The notes below the pieces were generated by a model. It did no database searches. It saw only the letters and a program-made list of their open reading frames with translations, and was not told where the DNA came from. From Galeopsis tetrahit (Eukaryota; Streptophyta; Magnoliopsida; Lamiales; Lamiaceae), in assembly GCA_963675135.1 (NCBI GenBank), contig OY776119.1:67553727-67617726 (forward strand): 64,000 nt of DNA. Reading direction: 5' to 3'. How positions within the stretch are numbered: the stretch's first letter is position 1; the number at the start of each line of letters is the position of its first letter. This document shows, piece after piece, positions 21,656 through 33,742 of the stretch. The translations under genes were made by a program, and so were the position numbers.

Positions 21656-22327
21656 GTACTAGGTCAAATCTTATTTTTTGAGTAAATTTTGGAGGATATC
21701 TTAGAATAAATTATACTTTCACAATATTTTATTTTATGACATAATTCATATTGCTACAACATTTTATTTTATCTTTTTAACCGAATAAATTTTTTACAAA
21801 TCTATACATATTTAAAAGATTGTTTTTTAATTAATAAATTAAAATTAAAATATATTGTAAATTTATTTTAACCTCGCGTAAAACACGGTATATATATATA
21901 TATTCAATACCTATTATCTTCAATATCTACAAATCTAATTATATTACACAAAAAATTACAAACAACCAATAAAATTTTGACACACTTCATTTTAATTAAT
22001 AATATTAAATTGATGACCTTATGTTGGTCATCCAATCCAGGTCACGCAATTGTCAAAGGATTTCTATTATTTTAATATTATAAAATTTGTCCGTTTGCTA
22101 TGACATTTTGGTGGAGGACACCGATGATTTCATTCTGCTAGTTAGGTCATTCTGTTGTAGGTTCCACTGATCTTTGATATTTTAGGGGGCAAAAAGTGCC
22201 TTCTTCTGCGGAACCCACAAAGCCTACCCTACCCCACCGTCTCCTCCTTCAATGTGAATTTGCCAAAAAGCCATTTCTATTTTTTGATCAAGAAACCCCC
22301 CAATAAAAGTTGTGCCTTTTGTTTGTA
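21656..22327 (+). other. Intergenic DNA left of Helitron H1; probable original 5' flank of the UNC93-like fragment
   Basis: No reading frame stands out. The right part (22140-22327) is C-rich on the + strand and looks like an upstream region. It would have been contiguous with 26032 onward before H1 inserted. Confidence 0.35.
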
Positions 22328-22474
22328 CTAGTTTTTTGCCCGTGCGATGCACGGGTTTGTAGTAGTTTTCTTTTTTTGTAGTTTGTAAAAGAATAAGTGA
22401 ATATCTTAATATATATCTATTTATAAATATATTAAAACATTTTCACAAAAAGCGTTCGAAACTTATTTTTCTAC

Positions 22475-22710
22475 GGTAAAGTCTAGTATGCACTCGAGTG
22501 CATGCTGTGCACCCTAGTCCATGTGCACTTTTCAGTTTATTGACTTACACTCTTTGGTAAATGGTGTTGCACTTTTCAATTATTAAACTGTATAAGTAAT
22601 AATTGAAAAGTGCAACACCACCATTTACCAAAAAGTGTAAGTAGTAAACTGAAAAGTGCAACATGGACTAGGGTGCACAACATGCACTCGAGTCCATAGC
22701 AGACCAACCC
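22475..22710. mobile_element. Palindromic Mutator-type MITE, copy 1
   Basis: The 236-bp element is flanked by a perfect 10-bp duplication, atttttctac (22465-22474, 22711-22720). It begins ggtaaagtctagtatgcact and ends with its near mirror, gagtccatagcagaccaac followed by cc. It is a long imperfect palindrome with the stem tgcacttttcaattatta. Copy 2 is at 37246-37467. A 9-10 bp duplication fits the MULE superfamily. It lies inside H1 and so is younger than H1. Confidence 0.88.
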
Positions 22711-25489
22711 ATTTTTCTACCGTTATTTTCATAGTTATCTTATTTTGAATATAGTCAATAATTTTAATCAAGTAAAATAAATGAAAACTCAATTCATTTA
22801 CATCTACAAATACCTTTTAATCATATAAATGCTTTTTTTTTTTTGTCCTTTCATATGCCATTTTTGCAACATTCCAAACTCCCCCTTCCCCCGAAAAATT
22901 AAACAAAATAACACTTATTATTATTAATGTCTTAAATATTAATCATGTGCTAGCTCCTCTCATCGAACTAAAATAAACCTTTTGTAATAATTCTCATTTT
23001 TAAATAAAGTAAGTTTTTTAAAATTATATCATCTCAAATATGAAAATTGTATAGAAAGAATGGTTCTAATAACCAAATAAAAATCCAAAAGTGAAATAAA
23101 ATGTCACCGCTATTATTTTCGACCTTTCCTTCTTCCAGGAAATTCATCCCCGTATTTTCATTCACTTCTTTGGTAATTCACAATAACATTCCTAAACAAG
23201 AAGGCAGCCCAAATGAGAAGTTCACGTGATTGTTTAACCTACTTAAAGATGGAGTTATGTCTCAATTACGTCCTACATAGCTTCCAATACTCCTCACCAA
23301 TCACCCCTGAATAACCTAAAAATATAGCAGATAAAATCTCAAAAACTTTTTAAAAAAAAATCTTCATTTCAAATCTTCACATATACTCCAAAATAAAATA
23401 ACTTGATTGAAGCAATAAAAAGAATTTGCATCATTAACTGCTAAAGAGTTTTACATATGAAAGAATGTGAGTAACAAAATTAATTGACCCAACAAAGCAA
23501 GAATTAAGACAAGTTATCCAACCACAATTCTGTATTACCAAACTTCTCTTAGCATGGAATATAAGCTACCTAAAGTAAAATCCACATCCTAAACGCTAGC
23601 TAGCTAGCTAAAACACCTTCAGTAATTGAATATTCTAAATCTTATACAATGTCTCATTGTATACCCTTGAATCCTGATTCTAACTTATTAGTTCCAGCAC
23701 CTATCAATAATAATTCAACCTACAGTTTTCCAATTTAGATGGAAAAAATATAATCCAAATATAGGTTTACAATGGAAGAGTGAGCTATGCATACCGGTAA
23801 TCTCTCCTCCATCAACTCAGGAGGACAAAAAACTTGTGTGTATTTCCTGCCTAAACTAATTTAACTAAGCACGTGATTACTCAAGACAGATCCATCTTTC
23901 CCCTTCCTAAAACATTCTCAAGACCTCAAAACTTCATATAACACAAGACATAAAATATCTCACATATGTATTTTGTTGCAAAGAAATTAAAAGAACGAGA
24001 GATTTTTAACCACCCAACAATAATGATATCATTTGTAAGAAACAATGTAATCCTTAACTTCCATGAAAATAAGAAACGATATCAAGAAACTTTGCAGAAA
24101 AGCAAAGAGTGATAAGCAATCAGAGTAGTGAAGCACACACCTGAACATTCCTAGGATTACCTTCCACATCCTCACAAATAACATCATTAACTTGTGTAAA
24201 ACTATAAATTTAGGACGAACGAATATCAATCTGGTGATTATGGAATTCCATGATAAGGATCAAACAAGTTCTTGAGTACTATGTGCAAGAAATTTGAATC
24301 CTAATTGATAATGAGTTTCAGCTTGTTATGAGCTCGGATGACACTAAACAAATGAAAAATGATCAACATTAGTCCATAAGACAAATGACATAAGTTAAAA
24401 TTGAGACATATGAGACATGATTAGCCAAATTCTCATTGAATCTCAACATAAACTAAAAGTTCATATTTCACTCATGTTCCCAACTTCAAATTCATAATCC
24501 TATGATGATTAAATTATGAAAAGAAAAGTCTTGACTTACACAAATTTAACTGCCCGCCACCATTGGAAAGAGAGCAGTGACAAACATTCACAAGAGGCAT
24601 ACAACTGACATAATATGTCTATCCAAAATTCAACTAAAAAAGACTTATCTCAGCAATATATTTTTAGTGTGAGTATTCATAAATCATACATGAACTGTGT
24701 TTTTTCTTAAAAAACAGGGCTTTCTACAGTCACCATAAATAATAGGGAAATGAAGATTACCTTAATCATTTGAAAATTGCAATGCAGAGTTTGTCTGCTA
24801 AAAAAAAACATAAATGTAAACATCAAAGACAATTAAGATCAAAAGAACATGACTTAAACTATTAGCCTGAAATTTAGATAAAGCCAACTCGAAATAAAAA
24901 AATGTTAGAATATCGAAAACCTGGAGCATCTACTATTTTAGGGGCTTACTTGAGTGCATTCACCTACAAAGAATTTCAAAACACAAAAAAAAAAATTAAT
25001 ACATAAGTGAAAAAAAATAATAGATTTATACCTTGATTTGAATACATCTCATAACCCCTACCCGACATAAAAAAAATTTAACGTAAATCTTCTTATCTGA
25101 TTCAATGATAATACATATCCTGATTTTTTATGCATACCTCTCAAGAATACTTCTTTTAGTTTTCTTCAAAATATGAATATCATAAGAGAATGATCATAAA
25201 CGTACCACTTCCGTCAATGGAGCAACGAATCCTCTCCTCCCCTCTCCTCAACTGTATAATTTTTTTTTTTTTTAAACAAAAGGCAGGACATTGAAAAATC
25301 TCTAGCTATCAACATCTACATATATAAAAGAGAGTATCATGTACCTTAAAGATGAAGATATCAAAACCAGATTGTTTTAAAAATATCAGTATTGTCAAAA
25401 TCTGTCCTCATTTCTCCAACTTCATTTTGTGCACAATTTATTACCCTGGGCCTGAATAAAGAAAATAAGCACATCAGAAAACAAAGATA

Positions 25490-25870
25490 TACACTCTCCA
25501 GAGACCCGGTTTTAATCCCGCCAATGGTATCAGAGCCACGGATTGGTCGTTGTCCGCCGCCGCCGCCGTCTCTGTGGGCGGAACCCTAGCAGGCTCCATT
25601 GGTTCCTGTGTCGTCTCTATGACACCGTTACCGCTGCAACAGACGATGGAGCCGCCGCCAGTTCGCCTTTGTTCATCACGCAACTCGCGTCCTTTTTCAT
25701 TTCACCGCCGCTCGCCTGCCGTTCAGACCCACCGATCGCCGCTGATAAGAAATGTAAGAACTCATTTGACGATGCGGGATTTTGCCATCAGAAATAGTGG
25801 CGATAGTGATGGCCAAACAAAGATACAACATTCCTTGCCCTTGGAACTGAAAAGGCAAGAGAAATGAGAA
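25490..25870 (+). other. GC-rich captured segment in H1 with a retrotransposon-type primer-binding site
   Basis: The sequence tggtatcagagcc (25524-25536) is the same 13-mer used as PBS by Copia-C, and 12 of its bases occur as the Copia-B PBS. It is followed by a GC-rich leader-like stretch rich in CCGCCG and CTCGC. No LTR or gag follows. It looks like the leader of an LTR element or a captured gene piece. Short frames here show no recognised domain. Confidence 0.4.
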
Positions 25871-26188
25871 TTGTAACGGAAGAAAGTCATATTTTAATTA
25901 AAATATAAATTACGTGGCAAAAGTGACTTAATTTAAATTGACATATGGCATGAGGTGGCATACACATGTCAAGACCTGAAGAGCCACATGTCAAGCTAAG
26001 GAGAGTACTTTCCTCCTTTTATATATATAGATTAGGGTTGATTCTTGCGATTTATTATATTATTATATAGGCCATTTTCAAGAATTCTTTTTCTCTCTCA
26101 TCATTTCTTGTTCAAAAAAAGTTAGGTCATTTTGCTTAAATTCCCATTCCTTTTTTTTCAATTTCTTGATCAAAATCCAATCTTCCAA

Positions 26189-26335
26189 ATGGGTTTCAAA
26201 TTAGATGAAGAAACCGGAAAAGGGTCGTCGAAACCCTCCATTCTCCACTACAATTCACCATTAGTCCAAATCATTCTGATAGGATTAGTTTGTTTTTGTT
26301 TCCTCGGAATATATGCACTTCAATATACATATTAA
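26189..26335 (+). pseudogene. UNC93-like transporter, broken first-exon fragment
   Basis: From ATG at 26189 the frame reads MGFKLDEETGKGSSKPS, then LHYNSPLVQIILIGLVCFC, which is the opening of plant UNC93-like (major facilitator superfamily) proteins. In the family VCFCCPGMFNAL should follow. Here the DNA continues with a similar but shifted stretch (ctcggaatatatgcactt), giving LGIYALQYTY and a stop. The remaining transmembrane helices are absent downstream. The 5' leader is pyrimidine-rich and leads back to the H1 junction at 26031/26032, about 155 bp upstream of the ATG. A missed intron cannot be wholly excluded, but no later exon is seen in the next 2 kb. Confidence 0.55.
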
Positions 26336-27995
26336 TGAGAATGCACTTTAGTTTACATATACATATTCATACACCAATGCATGTAACATTGTCTATATGC
26401 ACTATAATATGCATTATCCTATTCACTTATTGTTGCATAATTGTATGTTTTTTTCATTTATGTTGTGTTACTCTTCCATATGTTTTATTAATTTTTTTTA
26501 TTATTGATCACTATTTTGAATTATCAAATTAGGTCGAATAGATATGTGTAGTTGAATTGCAGATGAAGTTTGGAAGGTGAAATCTCTCATCTTAACAAAT
26601 GCAGCCAATTAAATGTGAATAATTTTTTTAGGAATGATTTGAAATTTTGCAGTCAATTAAATATGAAGACCTTCTTTTTAGGAAGAATTTGAAATCTTAA
26701 ATGTTTTATTAATATTAATTAATTCAAAAAAATTTAAATTAAAATGGTAGATTGGTCTATTTATGTTCAATTTGAACCTATTAGAAATAAAAATAAGTTT
26801 AACTCTATTTGAAAAAAATAGGAGTGAAATGAACCTAATAGTTCTTCTCCCTTAATATTAAAGAGATAAAGTAGATGGTATGAAAGCCGTTTAAAATCAG
26901 AGTTTTGTGTTTTATATGGACGTGACCCCATAGAAATTGTTTGCACCTTAGGAGTTTTGAACCTGAGACCTAGAGAGGAGAACACTCCTAAGTCTCAAGC
27001 CTACACCACTAGGTCAACTCATTAGGGTTGTTTCGAACCTGAGATTTAGAGATGAGCACACTCCTAGGTTTCAAATCTACACCATTAAGTTAATTCCTTG
27101 GGGTTGTATGCAAGTTTTTTGAGTAATAAAGTAAATAATAAAATATTGTGAGTATAATAAATTAGAGTAATAAAATAATGACATATGGAGTAATTAATTT
27201 TGAAATGTTTGAAGGATATAGTTTAAAGTGAAAAAATATTTTATAGTCAAATAAGGAAATTGAGTATATTTTAATGAATTAAAATTTATAGATTTTATTG
27301 AAAACAAACTAGTGAAATAACTATCCTCTATTTTTTCATTTTTTTTATACGGATATTAAAAAATATAATATAAAATGTGTAGTGGATAGTTGAGAGAGAG
27401 AGATTGAAAAAAAAAAAAAGATAGAGAGAGATGAAAAAGATTTTTAAATGGCCAAGTCCTATGAAAATTTATATCAAGTAATTCAATAAACACTTTAAAT
27501 GTGGAATTATGGCTGGCCCAATATATCTATACTTCTTTAAAACAGTTACGAAAACTAATTTTTACTCACAAAATAGTGTTTAGGGATTTTGTCTCCTAGT
27601 CTCTTCTTCTTCTTCTTTGATTTTTAACAACTCTCCCTTATTGCTATACTCAACAATACTCTCAACTCTCTCTCTTCTTTGACACTCAACAAAAATGAAT
27701 TTGTAGTATGCAAATTCAATCATACTCCACGTCAACCACGGTCTACTATCAAGCGAGCTCATTTGTTGGTTCAACAAGGATACTTCTCTACCCATTTTTC
27801 ACAATAGATTTGGAAGATTACATAACTGCTCAGTGCAGATTAGTTTGATTTTAATCTATGTGATCTTGGTTTTACATCCCAAAAAAAAAAATGATGGTAG
27901 TAATGACCGATTGTAAATTAGGCAGTGGATATAAAACATTCTTGTCAAGAGGCATTTAATGATAGTGGTGACAAAGTAGTTAGATGTGAAAAAGT
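26336..27995. other. AT-rich intergenic DNA, no gene
   Basis: A 75-bp segment is tandemly duplicated (26956-27030 and 27031-27106), each copy starting with (c)gaacctgaga and ending attagggttg or a variant. A GA-rich run with an A tract lies at 27385-27440. Short minus-strand frames around 27580-27795 show no recognised domain. Confidence 0.45.
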
Positions 27996-28350
27996 GGGTT
28001 AATTGCAAATTAAATCACCACCCTTCTTCGTTGAATTGCAATTTAATTTAAACTTTTGAATAATTGTAAATAAAATCACCACCTTTAAATATTGTTGCAA
28101 CTTAGACTTCTATACAATCCCATTTGTGTCCGAATTTAACGTTTCGAGATTAGATCGAAATACAAAACAATGTTGTTTTATTAAGGAGATTTCACATCAG
28201 CTAGCTATGTTAGATTTGGACACAAATGAGACTATCAAGAAGTTTAAATTGCAACAATATTTAAAGGTGCTGATTTTATTTACAATTATTCAAAAATTTA
28301 GATTAAATTGCAATTAAAAAAAAGATGGTGATTTAATTTGCAATTAACCC
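27996..28350. mobile_element. Long-TIR MITE (Mutator-like)
   Basis: The 355-bp element has inverted arms of about 130 bp. The left starts gggttaattgcaaattaaat then caccacc. The right, reverse-complemented, starts gggttaattgcaaattaaat then caccatc, and both continue with ttttgaataattgtaaataa. A loop of about 80 bp separates the arms. The flanks (tgaaaaagt, taaaaaata) are only weakly alike, so the target duplication is uncertain. Confidence 0.75.
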
Positions 28351-29076
28351 TAAAAAATATTGATTGAAAGTTTGTGTTTTGTTAATTTTTAAAGTTCATG
28401 TTGTAATCAACATTCACTCAAAAGAAAAAGTACACAACCACGATTCATCCCATGGGTTGATGTGCACGTGCCTGGTATGGGCGATTTCAAGTTAGAAGGG
28501 TGCGATTTTATTCCATTCTGAGGTGCGATTTTATCGATCTTCCTCTTGAACGCAATTAGGGAACGAAATCTTGTTGCAGCGAAGATTCATTTCGCGCAAT
28601 GACTGCAATTAATTTGTAGCAACCTCCAAGATCTTGGCATCTCGCTCTTCGATGTGGAGAAACATTCGATTTCTAATTTCCCCAAATTTTTGGCGTGCTC
28701 TCTAAACCTTTCAGCCGATTTAGTAAAGTTTCTAGGCGATGTTTCTTCTTTTTGAGGGTTTATCTTTGGCTTTTAATGAGTACCTCTCAGATTGCGATTT
28801 TTGTGGTGAACGTATTAGTCAATTTTGTGCAGCCGATATAACTATTTGTGCGTGGGGGAGGGATGGATGCGCTAGATCCTTGCATTCTTTTGAGTTCACT
28901 CTTTGCACTGTTAATTTTAGAATTAAAGAAAACAATGGTGATTTTGCTGGAAGTAGTGAGATTCTGGGTGAAGCAATGAAGAAGAATTTAGGCAGAAAAA
29001 AGCACCACAAGAGTGATGATGTTGTCGGCAGCTCGAACATGGCGGGGACTGGGGATTCCCAGCCTCGCCACCATCC

Positions 29077-30507
29077 ATGAAAATTGTATGTTGGAATGCT
29101 CGGGGTTTGAAGGGCCCGAATGCATTCCATAGGTTACGAAGCCTAGTTGAAATCAATAATCCTTATGTACTTTTTATTTTGGAATCTAAAGTAGAATCTA
29201 GGACTGCTCAAATTTGGAAGTCCATGTTATCTTTTGATTTTTGTTTTGCTGTGGATGTTGTTGGCTCAAAGGGAGGTCTAATTCTTTTTGCAAAGAATGA
29301 TGAAATGAAGATATCTTTAAGCTCATACTCTTCAGGTCATATTGACATCTTGATCTCGAGTGAGCATTTCAATTGGCAATTTACTGGTTTCCATGGTAAT
29401 CCTAATCTCAGACATCATTCTATGGAATTACTCAAAAGAATTAGAAATACACATGCTCCTCATATTCCATGGGTCGTGGGAGGGGACTTTAATGAAGTAC
29501 TTCTTTTTTAAGACAAATTGGGGGGAAATATTGATGGCAATTTACGTGCTAGTATGAATAGATTTGGCAGCACCCTGGATGTATTGACACTGTCTGATCT
29601 TGGCTTTAAGGGGTCGAGGTTCACTTGGATAAATAAACGATCGAGGCCTCATCTTATCAAGAAGAGACTAGATCATTTCGTGGCAACTCCGGAATGGCGG
29701 GATTTTTTAGATTCGGTTGTTGTACATAATTTATCTTGGTTCGGATCTAATCATATGGAAATCTCACTTTCTATCACTCAATCTCCCCATGAGTGGGCTC
29801 ATAATAACGACCGAGTGTTCCGCTTCGAGAATGCTTGGCTATTGAAAAACTCTTTGATGGAGGTTGTGAAAAATGTTTGGTCTACTAGAGGTATTAATGT
29901 TCATCTTTCTCAAAAACTTAACTACTGTGGAAAGGAGTTAAAATGTTGGGCATCTTCATCTTTGGGAAACTTTGATAAGAGAATTCGATTGTTATCTAAC
30001 CAATTGAAAAACTTGAATGATAACTCGGATATTCGCTATAATTTTGAAAGTCTTGACAAATTGGAAATAGAACTGGAAAAACTTTACTCTCAACAGGAAG
30101 AATTTTGGCATCAAAGATCACGTCTCAATTGGTTACAGAGTGGTGATCGAAATACATCGTATTTCCATAGATGTGCGTCGGCAAGACGTAACAGGAATTG
30201 GATCTCAAGACTTCGGGATGAACGTGGTTCATGGGTGTCTTCTAAGGAGGGGATTAAAAATCTGCTTAAGGTTTTCTATGGGAATCTGTTCAGTTCAACA
30301 AACCCAACAACCTCTCAAATTGCTGAAATTACTCGGTTTACAAATCCTAATGTTGATATTGCTATGAACACCTTTTTGGAGTTACCATACACTAAGGAAG
30401 AGGTCAAGAAGACAGTTTTTTATTTGCACCGAATAATTCCCCGGGACCAGATGGATTTAATGCTCGCTTTTATCAGGAATTGTGGCCTATTGTGGGCCCC
30501 GATGTGA
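29077..30507 (+). pseudogene. LINE ORF2: apurinic-like endonuclease domain and linker
   Basis: It starts with MKIVCWNARGLKGPNAF, the standard opening of plant L1 endonucleases, followed by FILESKV (usual: L.ETK), GGLILF, and VVGGDFNEVLLF. A TAA at 29509-29511 interrupts the frame where DKLGG follows in phase, so it is a single nonsense change. The second half has LGFKGSRFTWINKR, KRLDHFVATPEW and NHMEI (usual SDH). The following linker has LNWLQSGDRNTSYFH, typical of the region before RT. The frame slips by one base near 30420, at the start of the RT domain. Confidence 0.85.
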
Positions 30508-31589
30508 TTAAGGGTGTGTTGCAGATGCTGAATGAGGAGGGTAACCTGGAAGATTGGAATAATACGGTCATTACATTGATTCCTAATGTTAATAATCCAG
30601 TTTTTTTGGGAGATTTCAGACCTATTAGTTTGAGCAATGTGAGTTATCAGATTGTTGCTAAAGTTATAGCAAACAGGCTCAAACGCATTCTACCACAAGT
30701 GGTAGACGAAAACCAAAGTGCTTTTGTTGAAGATCGACAAATTTCTGATAATGTCCTCCTTAGTTTTGAATGTATGCACTGGCTTAGAAACAATAAAAGT
30801 AAGACCGGATTTGCAGCGCTGAAACTTGACATAAGCAAAGCTTATGACAGAATTGAATGGCCTTTCTTACACTCGCAAATGACCAAATTGGGGTTTTCAA
30901 GTAAGGTGACGAACCTCATCTTGAGATGTGTGTCCTCATTCAATTATTCTTTCAGAATTAATGGAGTCACTTTGGGCAGAGTTAAACCCTCAAGAGGGAT
31001 TCGACAAGGCGATCCTTTGTCACCCTTTCTATTTGTGATGTGTGCTTAGGGTCTATCTTCAAGTATTAAGAGCAAAGCTTTGAATGGATGTTTAGAAGGA
31101 ATTAGAGTGGCTAGAAATGCTCCTATGATCACGCATCTCTTATTTGTGGATGATAGTATCATTTTCTTCTAGGCAACTAAGGAGAACGGCAAGGCCTTGA
31201 AGAGTACTCTTATGGATTATGAAATTGCATCAGGACAAATGATTAACTTTGACAAGTCAAAAACCATGTTCAGTCCAAACACTGAATCAACTCAGAAGAA
31301 TGAGATTAAAAATATGCTCAATGTAAGTTCGACACAAGAGCGCCAAATTTACTTGGGATTATCAACTTTCTCCATGAAAGGAAAAAGGGCACAGTTTTCA
31401 TATCTGCTGGACAGGATGAAACAAAAGATTAACAACTGGAAGAATAGAGAGTTCCCGGAGGGAGGCAGAGAGGTCTTAATCAAGGCAGTTTTACAGGCTG
31501 TTCCAACTTATGCAATGACTTGCTTTAAATTACCAGTTCAAATCTGCAATAAAATGGAGTCTATGATGGCAGATTTTTGGTGGGGGTAA
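30430..31589 (+). pseudogene. LINE ORF2: reverse transcriptase domain
   Basis: In the frame after the slip the sequence reads NNSPGPDGFNARFYQ, then FRPISLSNVSYQIVAKVIANR, LDISKAYDRIEW, RGIRQGDPLSPFLF and HLLFVDDSIIFF, where plant L1 elements usually have FADD. Stops at 31047-31049 (after LFVMCA, where AEGLSS is usual) and about 31171-31173 (before ATKENGKAL) are in phase. The domain continues with QERQIYLGLSTF and ends at FWWG. A frameshift at about 31589 leads into the next part. Confidence 0.88.
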
Positions 31590-31599
31590 GAGAGACGGT

Positions 31600-33125
31600 C
31601 GTCCCAAAATGCATTGGCAAAAGTGGAATAATTTATGTAAACCAAAGTGTGAAGGGGGGTTGGGTTTCAGGAGAATACATCTATTTAATCAAGCTATTTT
31701 GGCCAAACAAGTGTGGAGGATGATCGAATTCCCGGATTCTTTGCTGGCTAAGGTCTTTAAAGCAAGATATTTTAAACATTCGGACATTTTGGAGGCGGAT
31801 TTAGGAAATAACCCGTCCTTCACCTGGCGTTCTATATGCTCGAGTCGAGGTATATTGCAACAAGGGATTAGGTGGGTGCTTGGAAATGGTAAGGCTATCA
31901 AATTACACAAGCATTCGTGGGTTCTTGGTTTACACAAAGGAAGAATCAGGTCCCAAATAGCTTCTGGAACGGACGTGTGGAGGTTTTTAAATGATGATAG
32001 AGATTGGAACGAGACTTTAGTACGCATGGCCTTCCTCCCTTTTGAAGCGGAAGGTATCCTTCGCACGGTTGCTGGAGGAAAAGATGATGAAGATTCTCGA
32101 TTTTGGCCTTATGATAATTCTAGGAAATATACGGTTAAGACAGGATATAAATTAATTTTTGAAAGCATAGCTAAAAACCTTGAACTAGCTTCGGAGTCTA
32201 GACCGGAAATTAAGCAGGGATGGTGGAATGGCTTGTGGAAGCTCAAAATTCCACCAAAAATTAAAAATTTTGGATGAAAAATGTGTCAGGATTTAATTGC
32301 AACAGAAGGAAACCTCTCATTAAGGCACATTCCAAGTTCAGGAGTTTGCGGATTATGTGGGGTGTCACAACCAGGTACGATCCATGCTCTATTCGGATGC
32401 TCGAATGTTTATATGATCTGGAAGAGATATGGAATTTGGGGTTACTTAAAGAAACGCTTATCTTTCTCGACCTGGGATTTGATGATTCTTTTAAAAGAGG
32501 ATTTAGGAGTTCCGATTTTTGAAGAAGTATTGATGATTGCTTGGGGGATATGGAGAGAAAGGTGTAGAATTATAATACATGAAGTATGGGAACCAGGAAA
32601 AGCACTTAATATGTACCTTGGGGTGAAGGTCCTGACATATTTGGAGAGTTTTAGAAAAGCCAATTCAAGAGATTTCAAAGAAGGGAATATAAACAATGAT
32701 CGTATGAATGTGGGAGAGAAGAATGAATCAAATGGTATAGTGATCGTGGAGGTGGATGGAGCTTGTAATAAGGAAGAAAGAAAGTTTGGAGTTGGGGGAA
32801 TTATCAAAGAACAAGGTGGTACCATATTATCTTCCTTTGCAACGAGAATCACACCACAACGGGGAGCTTTAGGAGCTGAATTGTGTGGTATTGAAAGGGG
32901 TCTATTAGAAGCGAAAAAACTCTCGATCCATAAAGCGGGATGTGTCAAAGTAAGCGACGTGGCTTTGGACCTAAAAACAGCATCGTGGCCAGGATCATTG
33001 GAATGAGTAATAAATTTGTTGGGTGCAAATTTAATTATACACCACGAGCTACCATTAGACGGGCACATCTATTGGCGCAACAAGAATATTTCTCTACCAT
33101 TTCTCATGACTCTGAAATGGAGTAG
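31600..33125 (+). pseudogene. LINE ORF2: zinc-finger region and RNase H domain
   Basis: It continues with KMHWQKWNNLCKPKCEGGLG, SLLAKVFKARYF and FTWRSI, then WNGLWKLKIPPKIKNF, the zf-RVT region of plant LINEs (CGLCGVSQPGTIHALFGC follows a frameshift at about 32275). RNase H reads VEVDGACNKEERKFGVGGII and ALGAELCGIERGL, with Asp and Glu of the active site kept. A further frameshift near 32950-33010 moves the C-terminal RRAHLLAQQEYF to another frame, which stops at 33125. Confidence 0.82.
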
Positions 33126-33250
33126 ATTGGATACACAGCATGGAGGCACAACTTTGTTTTTTCTCGCCTATGTGGTCTATTGGATTCCAAAAGTTTGTGA
33201 TGTTAGACTTTTTCTGTGCGCGGGAGTTTTTAGACTTTTTTTAAAAAAAA

Positions 33251-33742
33251 TTGATTTATTATTTACAAATTCCCTTATATCTAATCTTCTCTCTCCTTCT
33301 GACTTCACAATTATCTTTTATTACATTTTTCTAATTTTAAAAAAAATTATATTTTCTTTTATTATTTTATACTAATATAAAATTTACATATTACGGGAGA
33401 ATTAAAGACAATTTTATATATTATTATTTTAAAGTATAATTAATTTTTTTTTATAAATTTAATTTAATGTTCATATTTTTTTGAAATTGGAACATGTGTT
33501 TATTTAATAAGAAAATTAGTAGAAACCAAGAAAATGAGAAAATAGAAAGTGAATAAGAGAAATATAAATGACGCAGAGACAGAAAACAAAATGAGAGAGA
33601 GAGGAAAAAGAATTGATGAGAGAGAGAAAAAGAGAAAATAATGTAAAATTCTAAAAAATTGAGAAAAGGCAAAGGGAAGAAATCTAAAGTGACACATAGA
33701 AAAGAGAAGTTTAAGAATTAGATTTTCTCTCTTTTATATAGA
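33251..33742 (-). other. AT/GA-rich DNA ending in a Helitron-type 5' terminus
   Basis: No gene is seen; a GA-rich run lies at 33520-33660. On the minus strand the last bases start TCTATATAAAAGAGAGAAAA, a Helitron-like 5' end (TC + AT-rich + AAAAG), directly adjoining the CTAG end of H2. The rest of this third Helitron (H3) would lie leftward, but its 3' end was not found. Confidence 0.4.

Larger units (their letters stand above)
22328..26031 (-). mobile_element. Helitron H1, non-autonomous, 3.7 kb
   Basis: On the minus strand the element starts A|TCTATATATATAAAAGG with AGGAGGAAAG following, and ends with the hairpin cccgtgc-atc-gcacggg (22339-22355), a short AT spacer and CTAG|T. Insertion between A and T, a 5' TC, a 3' hairpin and a CTAG end are the diagnostic features of Helitrons. 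The termini closely resemble those of H2. No Rep/helicase ORF is found. Inside are a MITE (22475-22710), a GC-rich piece with a retrotransposon-type PBS (25490-25870), and exon-like minus-strand segments with GT-AG edges (one ends at a gtgtgtg donor at about 24140; another is followed by GTAAGT at about 24535). Confidence 0.82.
28739..33250 (+). mobile_element. Decayed L1-type LINE (outer ends uncertain)
   Basis: Endonuclease, reverse transcriptase, zinc-finger and RNase H regions follow one another on the + strand over about 4.1 kb, with several stops and frameshifts. The region upstream of the endonuclease (28739-29076) has a frame that could be the tail of ORF1, but I do not recognise its sequence. 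No clear poly(A) tail or target duplication is seen; an A-run occurs near 33241. The element is old and could not make an intact protein. Confidence 0.85.

Noticed and set aside
21880..21900. Possible Helitron 3' hairpin (cctcgcgtaaaacacgg)
   Set aside because: The stem does not pair well and no CTRR end follows at the right distance.
27580..27795. Minus-strand frame of 71 codons with a Glu-rich tail
   Set aside because: The tail is a translation of a CTT repeat and there is no recognised domain or splice context.
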